This document shows positions 22,308-33,889 of a stretch of DNA of 64,000 nt, one piece after another. A program made the translations under genes and the position numbers. Where the stretch lies: contig JACTAT010000282.1 in NCBI GenBank assembly GCA_014526335.1, forward strand, positions 248,001 to 312,000, written 5' to 3'. The notes under the pieces were generated by a model. It was not told the origin of the DNA. It did no database searches and worked only from the letters and a program-made list of their open reading frames with translations. This stretch comes from Chrysaora quinquecirrha. Lineage: Eukaryota > Cnidaria > Scyphozoa > Semaeostomeae > Pelagiidae. Position 1 is the first letter of the stretch. Every line of letters starts with the position of its first letter.

Positions 22308-22363
22308 ACTAGCTGATGATGGACCTGTGATAGGTTCGAAAAGTACATACAAAATGGACTAGT
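22308..22363 (+). ncRNA. Hammerhead-ribozyme-like motif (imperfect)
   Basis: CTGATGA at 22313-22319 is followed by stem II (GGACC 22321-22325 pairing with GGTTC 22333-22337, 7-nt loop) and GAAA at 22338. Flanking ACTAG (22308-22312) pairs with CTAGT (22359-22363) as stem I. The NUH cleavage triplet expected before stem I reads GGA and stem III is weak, so cleavage is doubtful. Penelope-like elements are known to carry hammerheads, but this motif is on the strand opposite to the adjacent element; an inverted partial copy could explain that. Confidence 0.4.
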
Positions 22364-22490
22364 CATTATTTATTTATATTATCTAATGTTTATGTCAAAT
22401 TATCTGGTTCTGTTGAACTAACCGTTTATGTCAGCTTGAAATAAAAATCAAATGGAAATGTCAATTATCGTCTATGTCTTCATACTCAAA

Positions 22491-23495
22491 GATTCACCTT
22501 TTACTCTTGAAAGGAGATGCTTAGCTTAGAATATACCACTGAAAAACTTGTATAGTTACTGCTGATATCACCTAAACTAGGACTTCGTTGAACAGATCGC
22601 ATATTCTGCGATTATTCACCTTGAAAGGAGATGCTTAGCTTAGAATATACCACTGAAAGTCTTGTATAGTAACTGCTGATATCACCTAAACTAGGACTTT
22701 GTTGAACAGATCGCATATTCTGCGATTATTCAACAAGATTCACCTTTTACCCTTGAAAGGAGATGCTTAGCTTAGAATATACCACTGAAAGTCTTGTATA
22801 GTTACTGCTGATATCAGCTAAACTAGGACTTCGTTGAACAGATCGCATATTCTGCGATTATTCAACAAGATTCACCTTTTACTCTTGAAAGGAGATGCTT
22901 AGCTTAGAATATACCAATGAAAGTCTTGTAGCCTTATGACAGATATCATCTAAACAAGGACTTCGTTGAAGAGAGTGCATATTCTGCGATTATTCAACAA
23001 GATTCACCCTCTACTCTTGAAAGGAGATGATTAGCTTAGGATATACCACTGAAAGTCTTGTATAGTTACTGCTGATATCACCTAAACTAGGACTTCGTTG
23101 AACAGATCGCATACTCTGCGATAATTCAAGAAGATTCACCTTTTACTCTTGAAAGGAGATGCTTAGCTTAGAATATACCATTGAAAGTCTTGTATAGTTA
23201 CTGCTGATTCGTTTAACAGATCGCATATTCTGCGATTATTCAACAAGATTCACCTTTTACTCTTGAAAGGAGATGCTTAGCTTAGAATATACCAATGAAA
23301 GTCTTGTATAGTTACTGCTGATATCACCTAAACTAGGACTTCGTTGAACAGATCGCATATTCTGCGATTATTCAACAAGATTCACCTTCTATCCTTGAAA
23401 GGTGATGGTTTGCTTAGAATATACCAATGAAAGTATTGTATAGTTACTGCTGATATCACCTAAACTAGGACTTCATTGAACAGATTGCATATTCT
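22491..23495. repeat. 132-bp satellite, about 8 units
   Basis: The unit begins GATTCACCTTTTACTCTTGA and ends with GCGATTATTCAACAA. Unit starts are at 22491, about 22616 (short), 22737, 22869, 23001, 23133, 23247 and 23379; most spacings are exactly 132 bp, with two deleted units. Each contains the hairpin-forming ATCGCA-TATTC-TGCGAT. It starts about 130 bp beyond the hammerhead-like motif. No ORF runs through it. Confidence 0.92.
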
Positions 23496-26160
23496 TAGCC
23501 TGCGTGCAGCCTCAAACTCTTCTCCGAGAAAGAGTAGAGTCTGGGCAACAATGAACGAAAGCTTGTACTGGCCTCTTTTTCAAATAAAGTGTGGCGGTAA
23601 ATCTTTTGTTTGCCTATTGTTTAACAACCAATCAACGCTCTTTGGCAGAAAACTGCCAGAGAAACATGATTGGTCGATTGCTTATTTCATTGTTTTAATA
23701 TAGTTGCGCCGCGTTGACACGGCTGGTTTGCGTCGCGCGCACCCTTTTGCTAAAACAAAATGGCGAATGTGTGCTTGGTTGCTGCACGATCTGCACGAAA
23801 ATATTTGTTGGAGTAAAGGATGGTTTATCGGTGATCTACCTTACGAAAAGCACTATTGTGATCAACTGAAGCCATGCCAAGAATAGAAACAAGCCCGACA
23901 TGGATTTTCTAATGCAAGTTGTCTATTTCTAGGCATGTAGACTAGATAGTAGCCTACTTAGGTTTATCTGAAGAGGGTGCACCCAGTGTGCCTGTGCACA
24001 ACAAAGAACAAAAAAATACAGATAGTAAGATTTAACTTGACTTGTCTTGTCTGGTAGATTACATGCATTTAACTGAATCAGTACAAATAATAATACCTCC
24101 CGGAGTAAATTTTCAGTGTTATAAAGTAACAGCTGTGATGTTTGAAGGATTTTCTAGGCACAAATTTGTGAAAGTTTACCTATGGCGTTTTTATTTTCTT
24201 TCAATTTAAGTCTTTCTTCAGAAAATAGAATCATTTGCTCAACCATTTAAACGCTTTTGATATCATTTTAGGGCAGCAAAAGCCCAAATATTTTTGCCAT
24301 CCTTCCCCAAATCTTTCTTTTGGTCAATGTTCACAACCTGAAAACATGAAGTGTGGATAATGATGACATCTATAGTTTTTGGTAGATTATTTTTCAGTGT
24401 GGTTTTAGAGATAACAACACCAATTTAACCTTTAAAGGTTTGGTGGACATTTTGCAAGCTATCCTTAGCTTTGCACCTTCTTTATCTGTGCATTGGTTTA
24501 GTTTCATGGTTCAATTAAATGTACATTCAGTATTTAGTCATGAAAATTAAAACTTAAACTGGTGGCAACTGTAACAGCTTGCTGGTTGATTAAGATGGAC
24601 ACAGCGCTGGTATAAACTAAAAAGCAGAAAAATGTCTGTCATATCAAATCTATGAGAAGACCCATAGCCTACAATATTGCCTACAATACCCATAGCCCAC
24701 AATATTGACAAATTGTTTTCAAGTTTGATCAATTATCAAAAGTTAGAAATTACCAAAACACCAAAAAAAATAATTGTAATACACTGCCAAAATTCATGGC
24801 AATTTTACCAAAAAAACTATAAACCAAGGATAAAAATCAAGCAGTTAATTGGAGAATAACTGTGACTGAGATGGATGCATATTTTGAAACTTATGAATAC
24901 TGTAAGTCCAGTACCAAGAAAAGTCCAAACTCAACATTTCAAGCCTTTCCTTGATCAAGCAAGAATTCTTACTGACGATAATTTGAGAGTTATGCAAAAG
25001 AAAAGCTATTTATAAACAACAAACTTATAAATAAAAACAGTACAGTAAAAAGCTCTGCATCTATCTATGCATCTAGGATATATCAATCAACCTATTTGTC
25101 TGTAGCACTTTTCCTAGAGAGATCAAAGGAAAATAAAATATCCAAGATAGCTAACAAAATATAGATATATGAAGATACTCCTCCAAGTCAAGTGAAAAAG
25201 TTATAAACACCAAATACCAGAAGATGCTGTCCAGATGATATTTTGTCAGGTCTTTTAGCCTGTGTTTAAAGTATTCTCAAGAAAAAAGTTCAACTAATTT
25301 AATTGCTCTTTAGTTTAGATTGAAAGTTTTTGTTGAAGAATTGACAGTAGAAGCAGCACTGTTCACAGAAGCAGTCACATTTATATGAATGGTCAGCATC
25401 TACGAGTTATCGGGCCTACGCAAGAGTTTAGGCCCCAGCAACAGACGGGAAAGAACTTTTCACTTTCTGCTTTTCAGAAAGATTTTCTTGGTCAGACGTC
25501 TTATAAATGTCCAATACAGCAAAGTGTAAATACAAAACATCATTTTGTTTTGAAATTCATCGCAAAGAACTTCTTCGCAGCTTAAAAGTTCACAAAACAC
25601 AAAACAGCTTAAAAGTTCAAACGAACTTGCCCAAAGCCCTCTAGATAGTCACGCTATTACTGTAAGAAATGTAAACTATTAATTCATTTGACTCAATTCA
25701 GGTTGCTAGTTTTCAAAGACATTTCTACTATTTCTTCCTACAAACCACCTTATAATCATTAATCATATGAAATCTCGAAGCTTCTTATGAAAGTATGAAA
25801 CTTTGAATTTGTTTAATAATTAGGCCTTTTTTGTGTCACTTGTTAGCGTCTATTCTCAATCACTAAGCATACCTACTGATATTTACTTCTCTGGCCATTT
25901 TGGCTACCCTCTAGTAAATTTTTTTTGGGTAAATATTTTATATACCTGCAAAGAGCAAATGGCCCTTTGCGGAATTTGATTTAAACAACAGGACAGGACT
26001 TTGATTTGAAGCTGCAGGAAAACACGTTTTTTCTAACTTTCCGCTTGGTATTCTAGTATTAAAATAAATGTTAACCGTTTTTTAAAATATCTAAGAATGC
26101 GAGTGAAAATGAGCTTCAGTTTACAAATTAAGAATAACTTCAAGTTGAAGTTCAAAAATG
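23496..26160. other. No gene recognised
   Basis: Open frames of 60-75 codons at 23476-23886 are short and have no recognised domains. The stretch is otherwise AT-rich and shows no splice-consistent exon series or repeat that I can support. Confidence 0.4.
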
Positions 26161-26179
26161 TAAGACTGATACTTAGACC

Positions 26180-26440
26180 AAGACTAGCACAGACTAAGAC
26201 TAATACTGACATGGCGTTGATTTACTAAGACTAAGATTAACATTAACATTAACATTAAGATTAAGAGTAAGATTAACATTAAAATTAAGATTCAGATTCT
26301 GATTAAGATTAATATTTAGATTAAGATTAAGGTTAACATTCCAATTCAGGTAGAAGTTAACATTAAGATTTCATTTAAGCTAATTACTAAGATAAAGACT
26401 ACACTAACATTAAGATTAAAGATCAAGATTTAGATTAGCA
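26180..26440 (+). repeat. Degenerate hexanucleotide repeat (TTAACA / TTAAGA)
   Basis: Runs of ATTAACATTAACATTAAG and variants fill about 260 bp with a loose 6-bp period. The unit differs from TTAGGG at two positions or more, so this is simple-sequence DNA rather than a clear interstitial telomere tract. Confidence 0.7.
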
Positions 26441-26814
26441 GTAACTATAACCACCTCAATGAACAGTGCCTTTTAAGTGGAAGTTGTTATTGGCGGAGTT
26501 CATTTGAGGCAGTGGTCCTCATGAGGCGGTGGTCTTACACGGGCAAGGGCTAGTCTTATATACTAAAGCAGGAGTAGTCATGGAGACCGATTTTGTGTGA
26601 GTTCAACCTCCTAGGGTCTTCAAGATCCAGTGCTCACTCTTGCACCTTCCCTGCCGCCCATGGGGTAGTTTTGCTATGGCACCTTGATTTTCCCGTTTCG
26701 GCTATCGTTTCTGGGGTAATTGGGGCTAACCCTTCTTTGATCTGGGCAGTCTGGTGCCACAGAAAACAAAAGAATGAGGTGTTTGCTGCGGGATTAATCC
26801 GTTTTTCTTCACAC

Positions 26815-26960
26815 CTCGACACTTTGATTAGCACGGCGTGTTTGTCCAACTGTTTGGGAACAACGAGGTCAGGGGATTGATTCCCCTCAAGAGAGTATGG
26901 TTGATTTTTATTTTTCTTTATTTCTTCGATTTTATTGACAAAAATAATCTGTACAAAGGA
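26815..26960 (+). repeat. Possible tRNA-derived SINE
   Basis: TAGCACGGCGTG (weak A box) precedes AGGGGATTGATTCCCCT by about 45 bp; the latter folds as a perfect 5-bp T-arm with a 7-nt loop and resembles a B box. An AT-rich tail follows. Only one copy is seen in the window, so the call is weak. Confidence 0.25.
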
Positions 26961-26974
26961 AAGGCAAGTCAAGA

Positions 26975-28790
26975 AGACTATAATCGTTTGTTTCCTATAA
27001 TTTTCTTCCCCAAAAGAACACTAAAAATCATTCCATTTCGTATATGTGTCGCCCCAATTTATTTCTTCCAGTAAAATCAAATTGACAGAATAAGGCATTC
27101 CAAATTAATGGGAATCCCGTGATTGGAGCAAGATTTCTACAGTATTCTTTTCTTAAAGTCAGCCGAACACCTTGAATGTATGGCAGACTAAAGTCTAAAG
27201 TTTATTTTGAAGATTACTGCCAAGTTATACTTTGATAATTACTTTCAAGTTATTATATAAGATTTTTGTTCTGTAACTTATCCATGACATTTCATTTATA
27301 TTAACAATTTCCAATGGCACGAATGTCGCTGAAAAAAAACACTTTGAGTTTGAGTATTTCCATTTTCCACAAGGAAGTAGACAGCACGGGAGGTTGACAA
27401 GTTGTTTTCATCACCTGGTACTGCTCACAAAACATGGATCTACGACTCCAGCATTGACGAATAGGACTGAGGAATTGGAAAAAGATCATACCCAACAGTA
27501 TCAGCAGCAACAATTTGTGGACTATGGAGTAGGTCCGAGCAACTGAACTCTATAAGAACTGAGGACGAAAACCAAAAACATGCTGCACACAGCAACTTAG
27601 GGTTCTTGCATTCTGCAACCAAAAGAACAAGCGATCTGTACCATGTCAAAAGGGCTGAGCAACCCTGTTGGGGTACTTAATAAAAATTGGGTACCGGTAC
27701 CGCCCATATAGGTTGCTTTTCAGCCTGAAATTCTCCAAAATCCCATAAAATGGGGTGGGCAATTTAAGAAAACTCAAACATTTTACCTCATTTCGGTCAG
27801 ATCAATGTTAAAATCGCATCACAGATGTTCGCAGTGCAATTTAAAGCTATAATAAAATGAGACCTACAAACTTATTTCTCTCATCCCCTGTTTTTCTTCT
27901 TATTATTCAGGGTTTCTTTTTGCTTGTGTCTACATTATATGTGGGTACGTTCGAAAAATCTGTTCTACATCCTCCTTCATCAATATGTCATGTACCTCCT
28001 AGGAAGAGCTTCTCAACTGAAGTACAACTTGGGACGAGGGTCTAGGAACTTGAAGGACTAAAGATTACATTCCCTTGCATACAAGAGCATCAAAAAGACT
28101 AATCGATTGGTCACACTAGCGACTATTTCGCAATCCACGCCTATGATGCGAAGGTTTCCTTGCACACGAAGCACAGAAAACACCAACCGACGAATAGCTA
28201 GTCAAGATAATGTCGTTTACACTAAGGTTTTCCGCAATCCACTATGGAAGGACTTGAAACTTGCTGCAAAATAAGGAATAAGGTTTTCTTGCATACTAAG
28301 CACTCAAAACACCAAGCGACCCATACTTACTGTCATTGGGACGAAAGTTTACGTACTTTGCAATCCACATCTGAAGTCAGTCAGGCATTAATGGACCAAG
28401 GGTACAGCCACTGTACTAAAGAACAACCGAGGATGGGGACTTAGAAACCAGCTGCAAATTATGGTCAAAGCATTTCTTTCCATTTCTAAGGGGCAACCTC
28501 TACACGGATACGTTTTAACAAAGTTCCGTTTTCAAAACATTTCACAAGGAAAAAATTTTGTTCTATGTCGCAGATTTACCGGTGCCATGTTACCTCATTG
28601 TCACTAATCTCCCTTCTATACAAAGGTCTCTTTAAAAGTAGTATTGTTATGGTCACTAACAGTGCCTTTACCTGCCATGGAGCTTTCTTCTATGCTAAGA
28701 CACCACACTGAAACAGTTTTGCCTCATACTTTTCTAGCAGTGATTGTGTCTTACTATAACTATAATACAATACTCTATACACTTTACAGT
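26975..28790. other. No gene recognised
   Basis: Short frames only. At 28100-28440 a loosely repeated phrase (GCGAAGGTTTCCTTGCACAC and variants with AAACACCAA) occurs two or three times, too diverged to define a unit. Confidence 0.4.
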
Positions 28791-28805
28791 TTTGTACCTA
28801 TTAGA

Positions 28806-30540
28806 TAATATCATAAGCAAATCTAAATAAATGAGTCTTTAAAGAAGATTTAAAATTATCAATATTGTCAATAGCTTCAATTTCGATTGGAAGACTGTTC
28901 CAAAGACTAGCCGCGGCTTGGGGAACAAGTTCTAGCACTCAATATTTTGTTCTTGAAACGAGGAATCTTTAACAGCAGCGCATTACTCGATCTAAGATTT
29001 CTACCAGGCTTATACTTCTCCACCATATCCCCTAAATACACAGGTGCCTTTCCTATCAAACGTTTGAAAGTAAGCAGCACAATTTTAAACCAGATGCGTT
29101 GCTTGACTGGCAGCCAGTGCAGATCAATTAAGGCTGTGTGCATATGATCAAATTTGGGTATCAGCAACACAACATGAGCAGCTGCATTTTGGACACGCCG
29201 CAGTCTGTCAATAAGATGCTGTGGCATACCGTACAACAGAGAGTTACAGTAGTCCAAGTGGCTAGTAATAAATGTGTGGACAACAGTTTGAATTGCCTGG
29301 TTGCTGAGAAACTTTCGTATACGTTTTAACTTGTACAATTGGTAAAATGCTATACTGCATAGTTTTGTAATGTGTTTATCCACATTCAATTTTTTTTCCA
29401 AATAAACACCAAGGTTTTTAACTGTGCTAACAGAAGCAATAGATTCATCAGCTATTTGTATACCTTCAACAGAGACTTTAGACAGTTGCTGTCTGCTTCC
29501 CACTAACATTACCTCGGTCTTTGAATCATTGATCATGAGATGGATAGCCAACATCCATTTCCTAACATGAGAAACACCCGTCTCCATGGCCTTGATAGAC
29601 TCTCTCTCAGAAACAGGCTCTGGTTTGAACGATATATATAGCTGGTGATCGTCCGCATAGCCATGCACATTTGGAAGGTGTTGACTAATGAAATCACATA
29701 AAGAGCTGATGTAGATACCAAACAATACAGGTCCTAGATAGCTTCCCTGAGGGACACCACAGTTCACCTGCACCTCCTCTGAAATAGTATTTTTCACAAT
29801 AACCCCTTGTTTTCTTCCATCTATGTATGACCTAAACCAATTAAGGACTGTGCCATTAATTCCGAAATCATGCTCCATTTTTTTTAAAAGCATTTCACGA
29901 TTCACAGTATCAAATGCAGCGCTAAGATCTAGCATCACAAGTAATGTCACATGCTGATTATCCATAGCTGCAAACATATCTGACTAAACCTTTATCAAAG
30001 TTGTGTCTGTACTATGAAATCTTCTATATGCAGAAGCCTTTTTTGACTCACTGTGGTAATTCAACCAGTCTACAACTGCTTTTTCGGTTAGCTTTGAAAC
30101 ATATGATAAGTTGTTAACAGGCCTGAAATTCTTGAAGAGTAAATCAAGTCCAGGCTTCTTCAACAAGGGCCTTATTAATGCACATTCTCAGGCATCTGGA
30201 AAAATACCACTGGCAAATGAAACATTTATCATGTTTGTAATCACAGGGATAAGAACATCTATGCATTTCTTGACTAGCCATGTCGTAGCTGGATCGAGGT
30301 GACAATGTTTACATGCTGATTTGATGATAAAGTTTCTTACATCTTCCTCTGAAAGAACATCAAATTCACTGAAGGAAACATAAGATTAATTTTGCAGTGT
30401 CATTCCATTTGCTTGTATAACCTCACTCTCATATCAGCAATATTTTCCTGTATTTTTTCAACCTTTTTGATGAAAAAGGTACCAAAGTCATTTGCTAGCA
30501 AGTTGAATTGCCTGAGCTGGTTTTCACTCCAGGTAATGTC
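28806..30540 (-). pseudogene. LINE ORF2 reverse transcriptase, 5'-truncated
   Basis: The minus-strand frame 29977-28907 gives 356 residues: L-D-L-S-A-A-F-D-T-V-N (motif A), G-V-P-Q-G-S-Y-L-G-P-V-L-F (motif B), Y-A-D-D-H-Q-L-Y (motif C) and the C-terminal thumb with L-H-W-L-P-V-K-Q-R-I. Upstream, after a stop near 29983, 30166-29984 carries N-F-R-P-V-N-N-L-S-Y-V-S-K-L-T-E-K. The linker before RT continues to about 30540 with several stops. After a frameshift near 28910 the C-terminal tail (S-L-W-N-S-L-P...L-F-R-F-A-Y) ends near 28810. The Y-A-D-D-x-Q-L-Y motif fits CR1/L2/Rex1-type non-LTR elements. The catalytic residues are intact, but the gene is broken and lacks its endonuclease. Confidence 0.82.
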
Positions 30541-30542
30541 TG

Positions 30543-31455
30543 TGCAGTACAGTGGATGCTGTGCAGTACAGTGGAGGTTGTTCAGTACAGTGGGGGATAA
30601 CATTGAGTACAGTGGAGGCCGTTCAGTACAGTGGAGGGATAACATTGAGTACAGTGGAGGTTGTGCAGTACAGTGGAGGGATAACATCAGTACAGTGGAG
30701 GGATAACATGATGCATGTTGGGGATAACATCAGTACCGTGAGGCTGTTCAGTACTGTGGAGGGATAACATCAGTACAGTGGAGGGATAACATGATGCGTG
30801 TGGGGGGATAACATTGAGTACAGTGGAGGCTGTTCAGTACAGCGGAGGGATAACATCAGTACAGTGGAGGCTGTTCAGTACAGCGGAGGGATAACATTAG
30901 TACAGTGGAGGCTGTCCAGTACAGCGGAGGGATAACATTAGTACAGTGGAGGCTGTTCAGTACTGTGGAGGGATAACATCAGTACAGTTGTGGGATAACA
31001 TGATGCATGTGGGGGGATAACATCAGTACAGTGGAGGCTGTTCAGTACAGTGGAGGCTGTTCAGTACAGTGGAGGGATAACATCAGTACAGTGGAGGGAT
31101 AACATGATGCGTGTGGGGGGATAACATTGAGTACAGTGGAGGCTGTTCAGTACAGCGGAGGGATAACATCAGTACAGTGGAGGCTGTTCAGTACAGCGGA
31201 GGGATAACATTAGTACAGTGGAGGCTGTTCAGTGCTGTGGAGGGATAACATCAGTACAGTTGAGGGATAACATGATGCATGTGGGGGGATAACATCAGTA
31301 CAGTGGAGGGATAACATGATGTGTGTGGGGGATAGCATTGAGTACAGTCGGGGCCGTTCAGCACAGTGGAGGGATAACATCAGTACAGTGGAGGCTGTTC
31401 AGTTCTGTGGAGGGGTAGCAAGTACAGTGGAGGCTGTTCAGTACAGTGGGGGGGG
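30543..31455. repeat. GTACAGTGGAGG / GGGATAACATCA minisatellite
   Basis: About 910 bp built from two words, CAGTACAGTGGAGG(CTGTT) and GGATAACAT(CA/TGA), in changing order. A higher-order unit with GATGCATGTGGGGGGATAACAT recurs around 30700, 30790, 31000, 31105 and 31275. It starts exactly where recognisable LINE coding sequence ends. Confidence 0.92.
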
Positions 31456-31625
31456 GGATAACATCAGTGAAGGTTATAGCGCCATAGTACTGCTTTCAGC
31501 AAGCTATTTTGTCGAGCATTATGGTATTCCGGGAGTCTAACTAAAATTATCATCATTTGTGGGGAAAAAATTTTATAAAGCTGAAACTTTGCACAGAGTC
31601 TCCCTAGGGTATGTAGATTATGGAA

Positions 31626-32755
31626 AAAAATTCCCATGATTCCAAGTGGGAGAACCCTCTTTTCCAGCCCTTTTTGTAATTGCACATGCGCGAAAAAGCG
31701 GAAATAAAAGTTTCTTCAAATATAGACATATTATATATCATTTTTTTGGAAATTTCACGCTGAAAATCTTTTTATATGCTGTAAAAAGCTAAAAAAGAAG
31801 TGATAATGAGTTGTTTGACACATAATGTTTTAATAATTGCCTCTGGTTAACTTTTTATATAGATAGGGAATATTCTCCAACAAACTGGTGGATAGGGTAA
31901 CCGGGGATTTTTTACTTGTTTCTACTTCTTGATGGCAGTACCTTTAAATTTTCAAGGGTGTCCAAATTAATTTCCCAGTTGTCACGTGATCGATGACGTA
32001 AATGGTGACGGTCAGAAAAAATGAAAAGCGTCAAACTTGAAAACCAATGGCACCAATCGAAAAAGAATGAAAAACTGAACAAAATATACAAAGAAACCTA
32101 TATCCTAAAACCAAAATGTTAAAAGATATGATGTGTGAAAGCTATTGATGAAGTCATCAAAAGTGAAACTTGAAAAGTAAGAAAAACATTTTTTTCTTCA
32201 TTTTAACCTCTACGCCGTAACTGGCTGAAACAAGGAGGTCCTTTGTTTCCCACACAATCAACCCAAGGTCCGTTGCCAAGGGAGAGTTACGGACGGAAAT
32301 CGTCAACGTTTAACGACCGATTTTTGGGTGCATTCCTGTGGCCTCAAGAGATGGCTGCAATACTGTACAACCCTTGTTTTCCTTTGTTCCCGGTCCGATA
32401 TCACAACAAAAGCGCTGGTATTTGCAACCCCAGGAGTGAGGTGGAAGCAGCCTGCCCTCGAAGCTGTCTTGATGACATGCCTACAACTGGGGTGCTCGAC
32501 ACCGTGACGGACTGCACACAATGCAGTACGGCCCAACCTGAGGAGCTAACATCACCAGTTGACCTGCGTGCCAAAACCAAATATTAGTTTATAAGACTAG
32601 CTCCGCTGCTCGCCCTACACGGGAGGTAGTCATCGCCAGCTCCTGCGGAAAGCTTAGTCTCAGGTCGTACAGGTGACTTTGACTTGTACTTAGAAGCTCA
32701 GAGAATGATGATTGACCTTTGCTTTGCATTTGATCATATCAACTATGCGCGCTAC
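31626..32755 (+). repeat. Large inverted repeat, left arm
   Basis: The reverse complement matches 33890-35033 at roughly 90%, with indels. The outer end carries CCCATGATTCCAAGTGGGAG; the inner end carries CTCAGAGAATGATGATTGAC. A 114-codon frame (32243-32587) is mirrored in the other arm (34317-34003) at about 88% residue identity, but I do not recognise it and it may be non-coding. Confidence 0.9.
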
Positions 32756-32977
32756 CTAACGTACCAGCATGTTTACTCGGGACAGATGCAGCAAGTAAGC
32801 CACCCTGTTATTGAAGATTTACGCGGCAGAAGCTTTGGAGGAAGTTTGTGCGGATCAAATTTTCACCCATTCATGGGGATTAAGTCACTGAGGTTTTCAA
32901 CGGCGAAACAAAGAGACATGTGGGACCTTACAGGTCGGGTTACAGCACCAATACCGATGCAGTCAACAACTAGGTGA
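32684..32977 (+). CDS. Gene fragment of an unnamed repetitive family
   Basis: An open frame of 98 codons with Y-L-E-A-Q-R-M-M-I-D-L-C-F-A-F and N-Y-A-R-Y-L-T-Y-Q-H-V-Y. I associate this block with repetitive uncharacterised cnidarian proteins, function unknown. Its first 25 codons are also present, inverted, at 33885-33960, so the fragment straddles the inner end of the inverted repeat. Confidence 0.35.
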   Translation: MYLEAQRMMIDLCFAFDHINYARYLTYQHVYSGQMQQVSHPVIEDLRGRSFGGSLCGSNFHPFMGIKSLRFSTAKQRDMWDLTGRVTAPIPMQSTTR

Positions 32978-33031
32978 CCAAAACCCATATCCATGCCAAA
33001 ATCAAAAGACAGGGAATGTAAAGCGATTGAA

Positions 33032-33807
33032 CATGTGAACAGGGCCGTCGCTAGGACTCAATGACTAGGGGGGGCTGTAGCTTGACATTTTGCCAACAAA
33101 ATGGGCTTGTCTTTTAGAGATGGGTGTGGCTTGGCTGTTGCTCTTTCCTTGGCGAAGTTCTTTATGTTTCCAATGCTTTGAACACCACCGTCAGCACTGG
33201 AATATTATGCTTGAATCATAGGACATCATATAGAAATGGGGGACACACATGCTCCCCTGGAAAAATTTTGAAATTTTGAGCTCTAAAATGCCTTGAAACA
33301 CAACCTTTTCAGCTATTGAACAACAACATTGTAATCATTTGCCAGTTTGATTCTGGTATACACTGTATAATTTGAGACTAGTTTGATAATGCACTCTAGA
33401 GCGCTTCACAGTTTGAAATAGGACTAAACCTCTTAATTTTAGACATAGGCAGTCTTTGCGCTTGTATCTGTTATGGCTGGCCAACTGGCATATACAGATA
33501 CGATTAGCTGGTAAGGAAACGCTTTCTCTCGGCATTTGCTTGCAGTTACCAACCGCCTAACTGTTATTCATACCTAACCTGTTGGCAGGTGTGGAAAGTG
33601 GATGCTAGTATTTGTCGGCAAGCTATGTGCTGAATGCTGTCCCGACATTTGCCAACACGTTTATTTTGTTCTTTTGATTTGCAACATTTCTCGCCCTTAG
33701 TTACCATTGCCCAAAATTCCGTTCTTCTCAAATTTGCCGACAGACGATTTGCCTGGGGGGGGTGTCACACCCCTCACACCCCCCATAGCGACGGCCCTGC
33801 ATGTGAA
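33032..33807. mobile_element. hAT-type miniature element (760 bp) with 8-bp target-site duplication
   Basis: The element runs from 33040 to 33799. Its ends, CAGGGCCGTCGCTA and TAGCGACGGCCCTG, are perfect 14-bp inverted repeats, followed inward by G-runs (left) and C-runs (right). It is flanked by identical 8-bp repeats, CATGTGAA at 33032-33039 and 33800-33807. CAGGG-type ends with 8-bp duplications are typical of hAT elements. No transposase is encoded. It inserted in the loop of the large inverted repeat. Confidence 0.9.
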
Positions 33808-33889
33808 TCGTGCAGCTTCTTTGCCCCTGGAGTTGTCTCCTTGTGGACACATGACGTTGATAATTGTATTTGCTCATTCAACCTTTAGC

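Noticed and set aside
22491..23495. CRISPR-like array
   Set aside because: Units are fully homologous without distinct spacers, in eukaryotic DNA.
23476..23886. Two adjacent 60-75 codon ORFs
   Set aside because: Short, no domain, no splice-consistent context; possibly part of an unclassified repeat.
26180..26440. Interstitial telomere repeat
   Set aside because: The hexamer is TTAACA/TTAAGA, not TTAGGG, and very degenerate.
30392..31540. ORFs rich in V-Q-Y-S-G-G repeats
   Set aside because: Translation of the minisatellite; open on both strands by composition.
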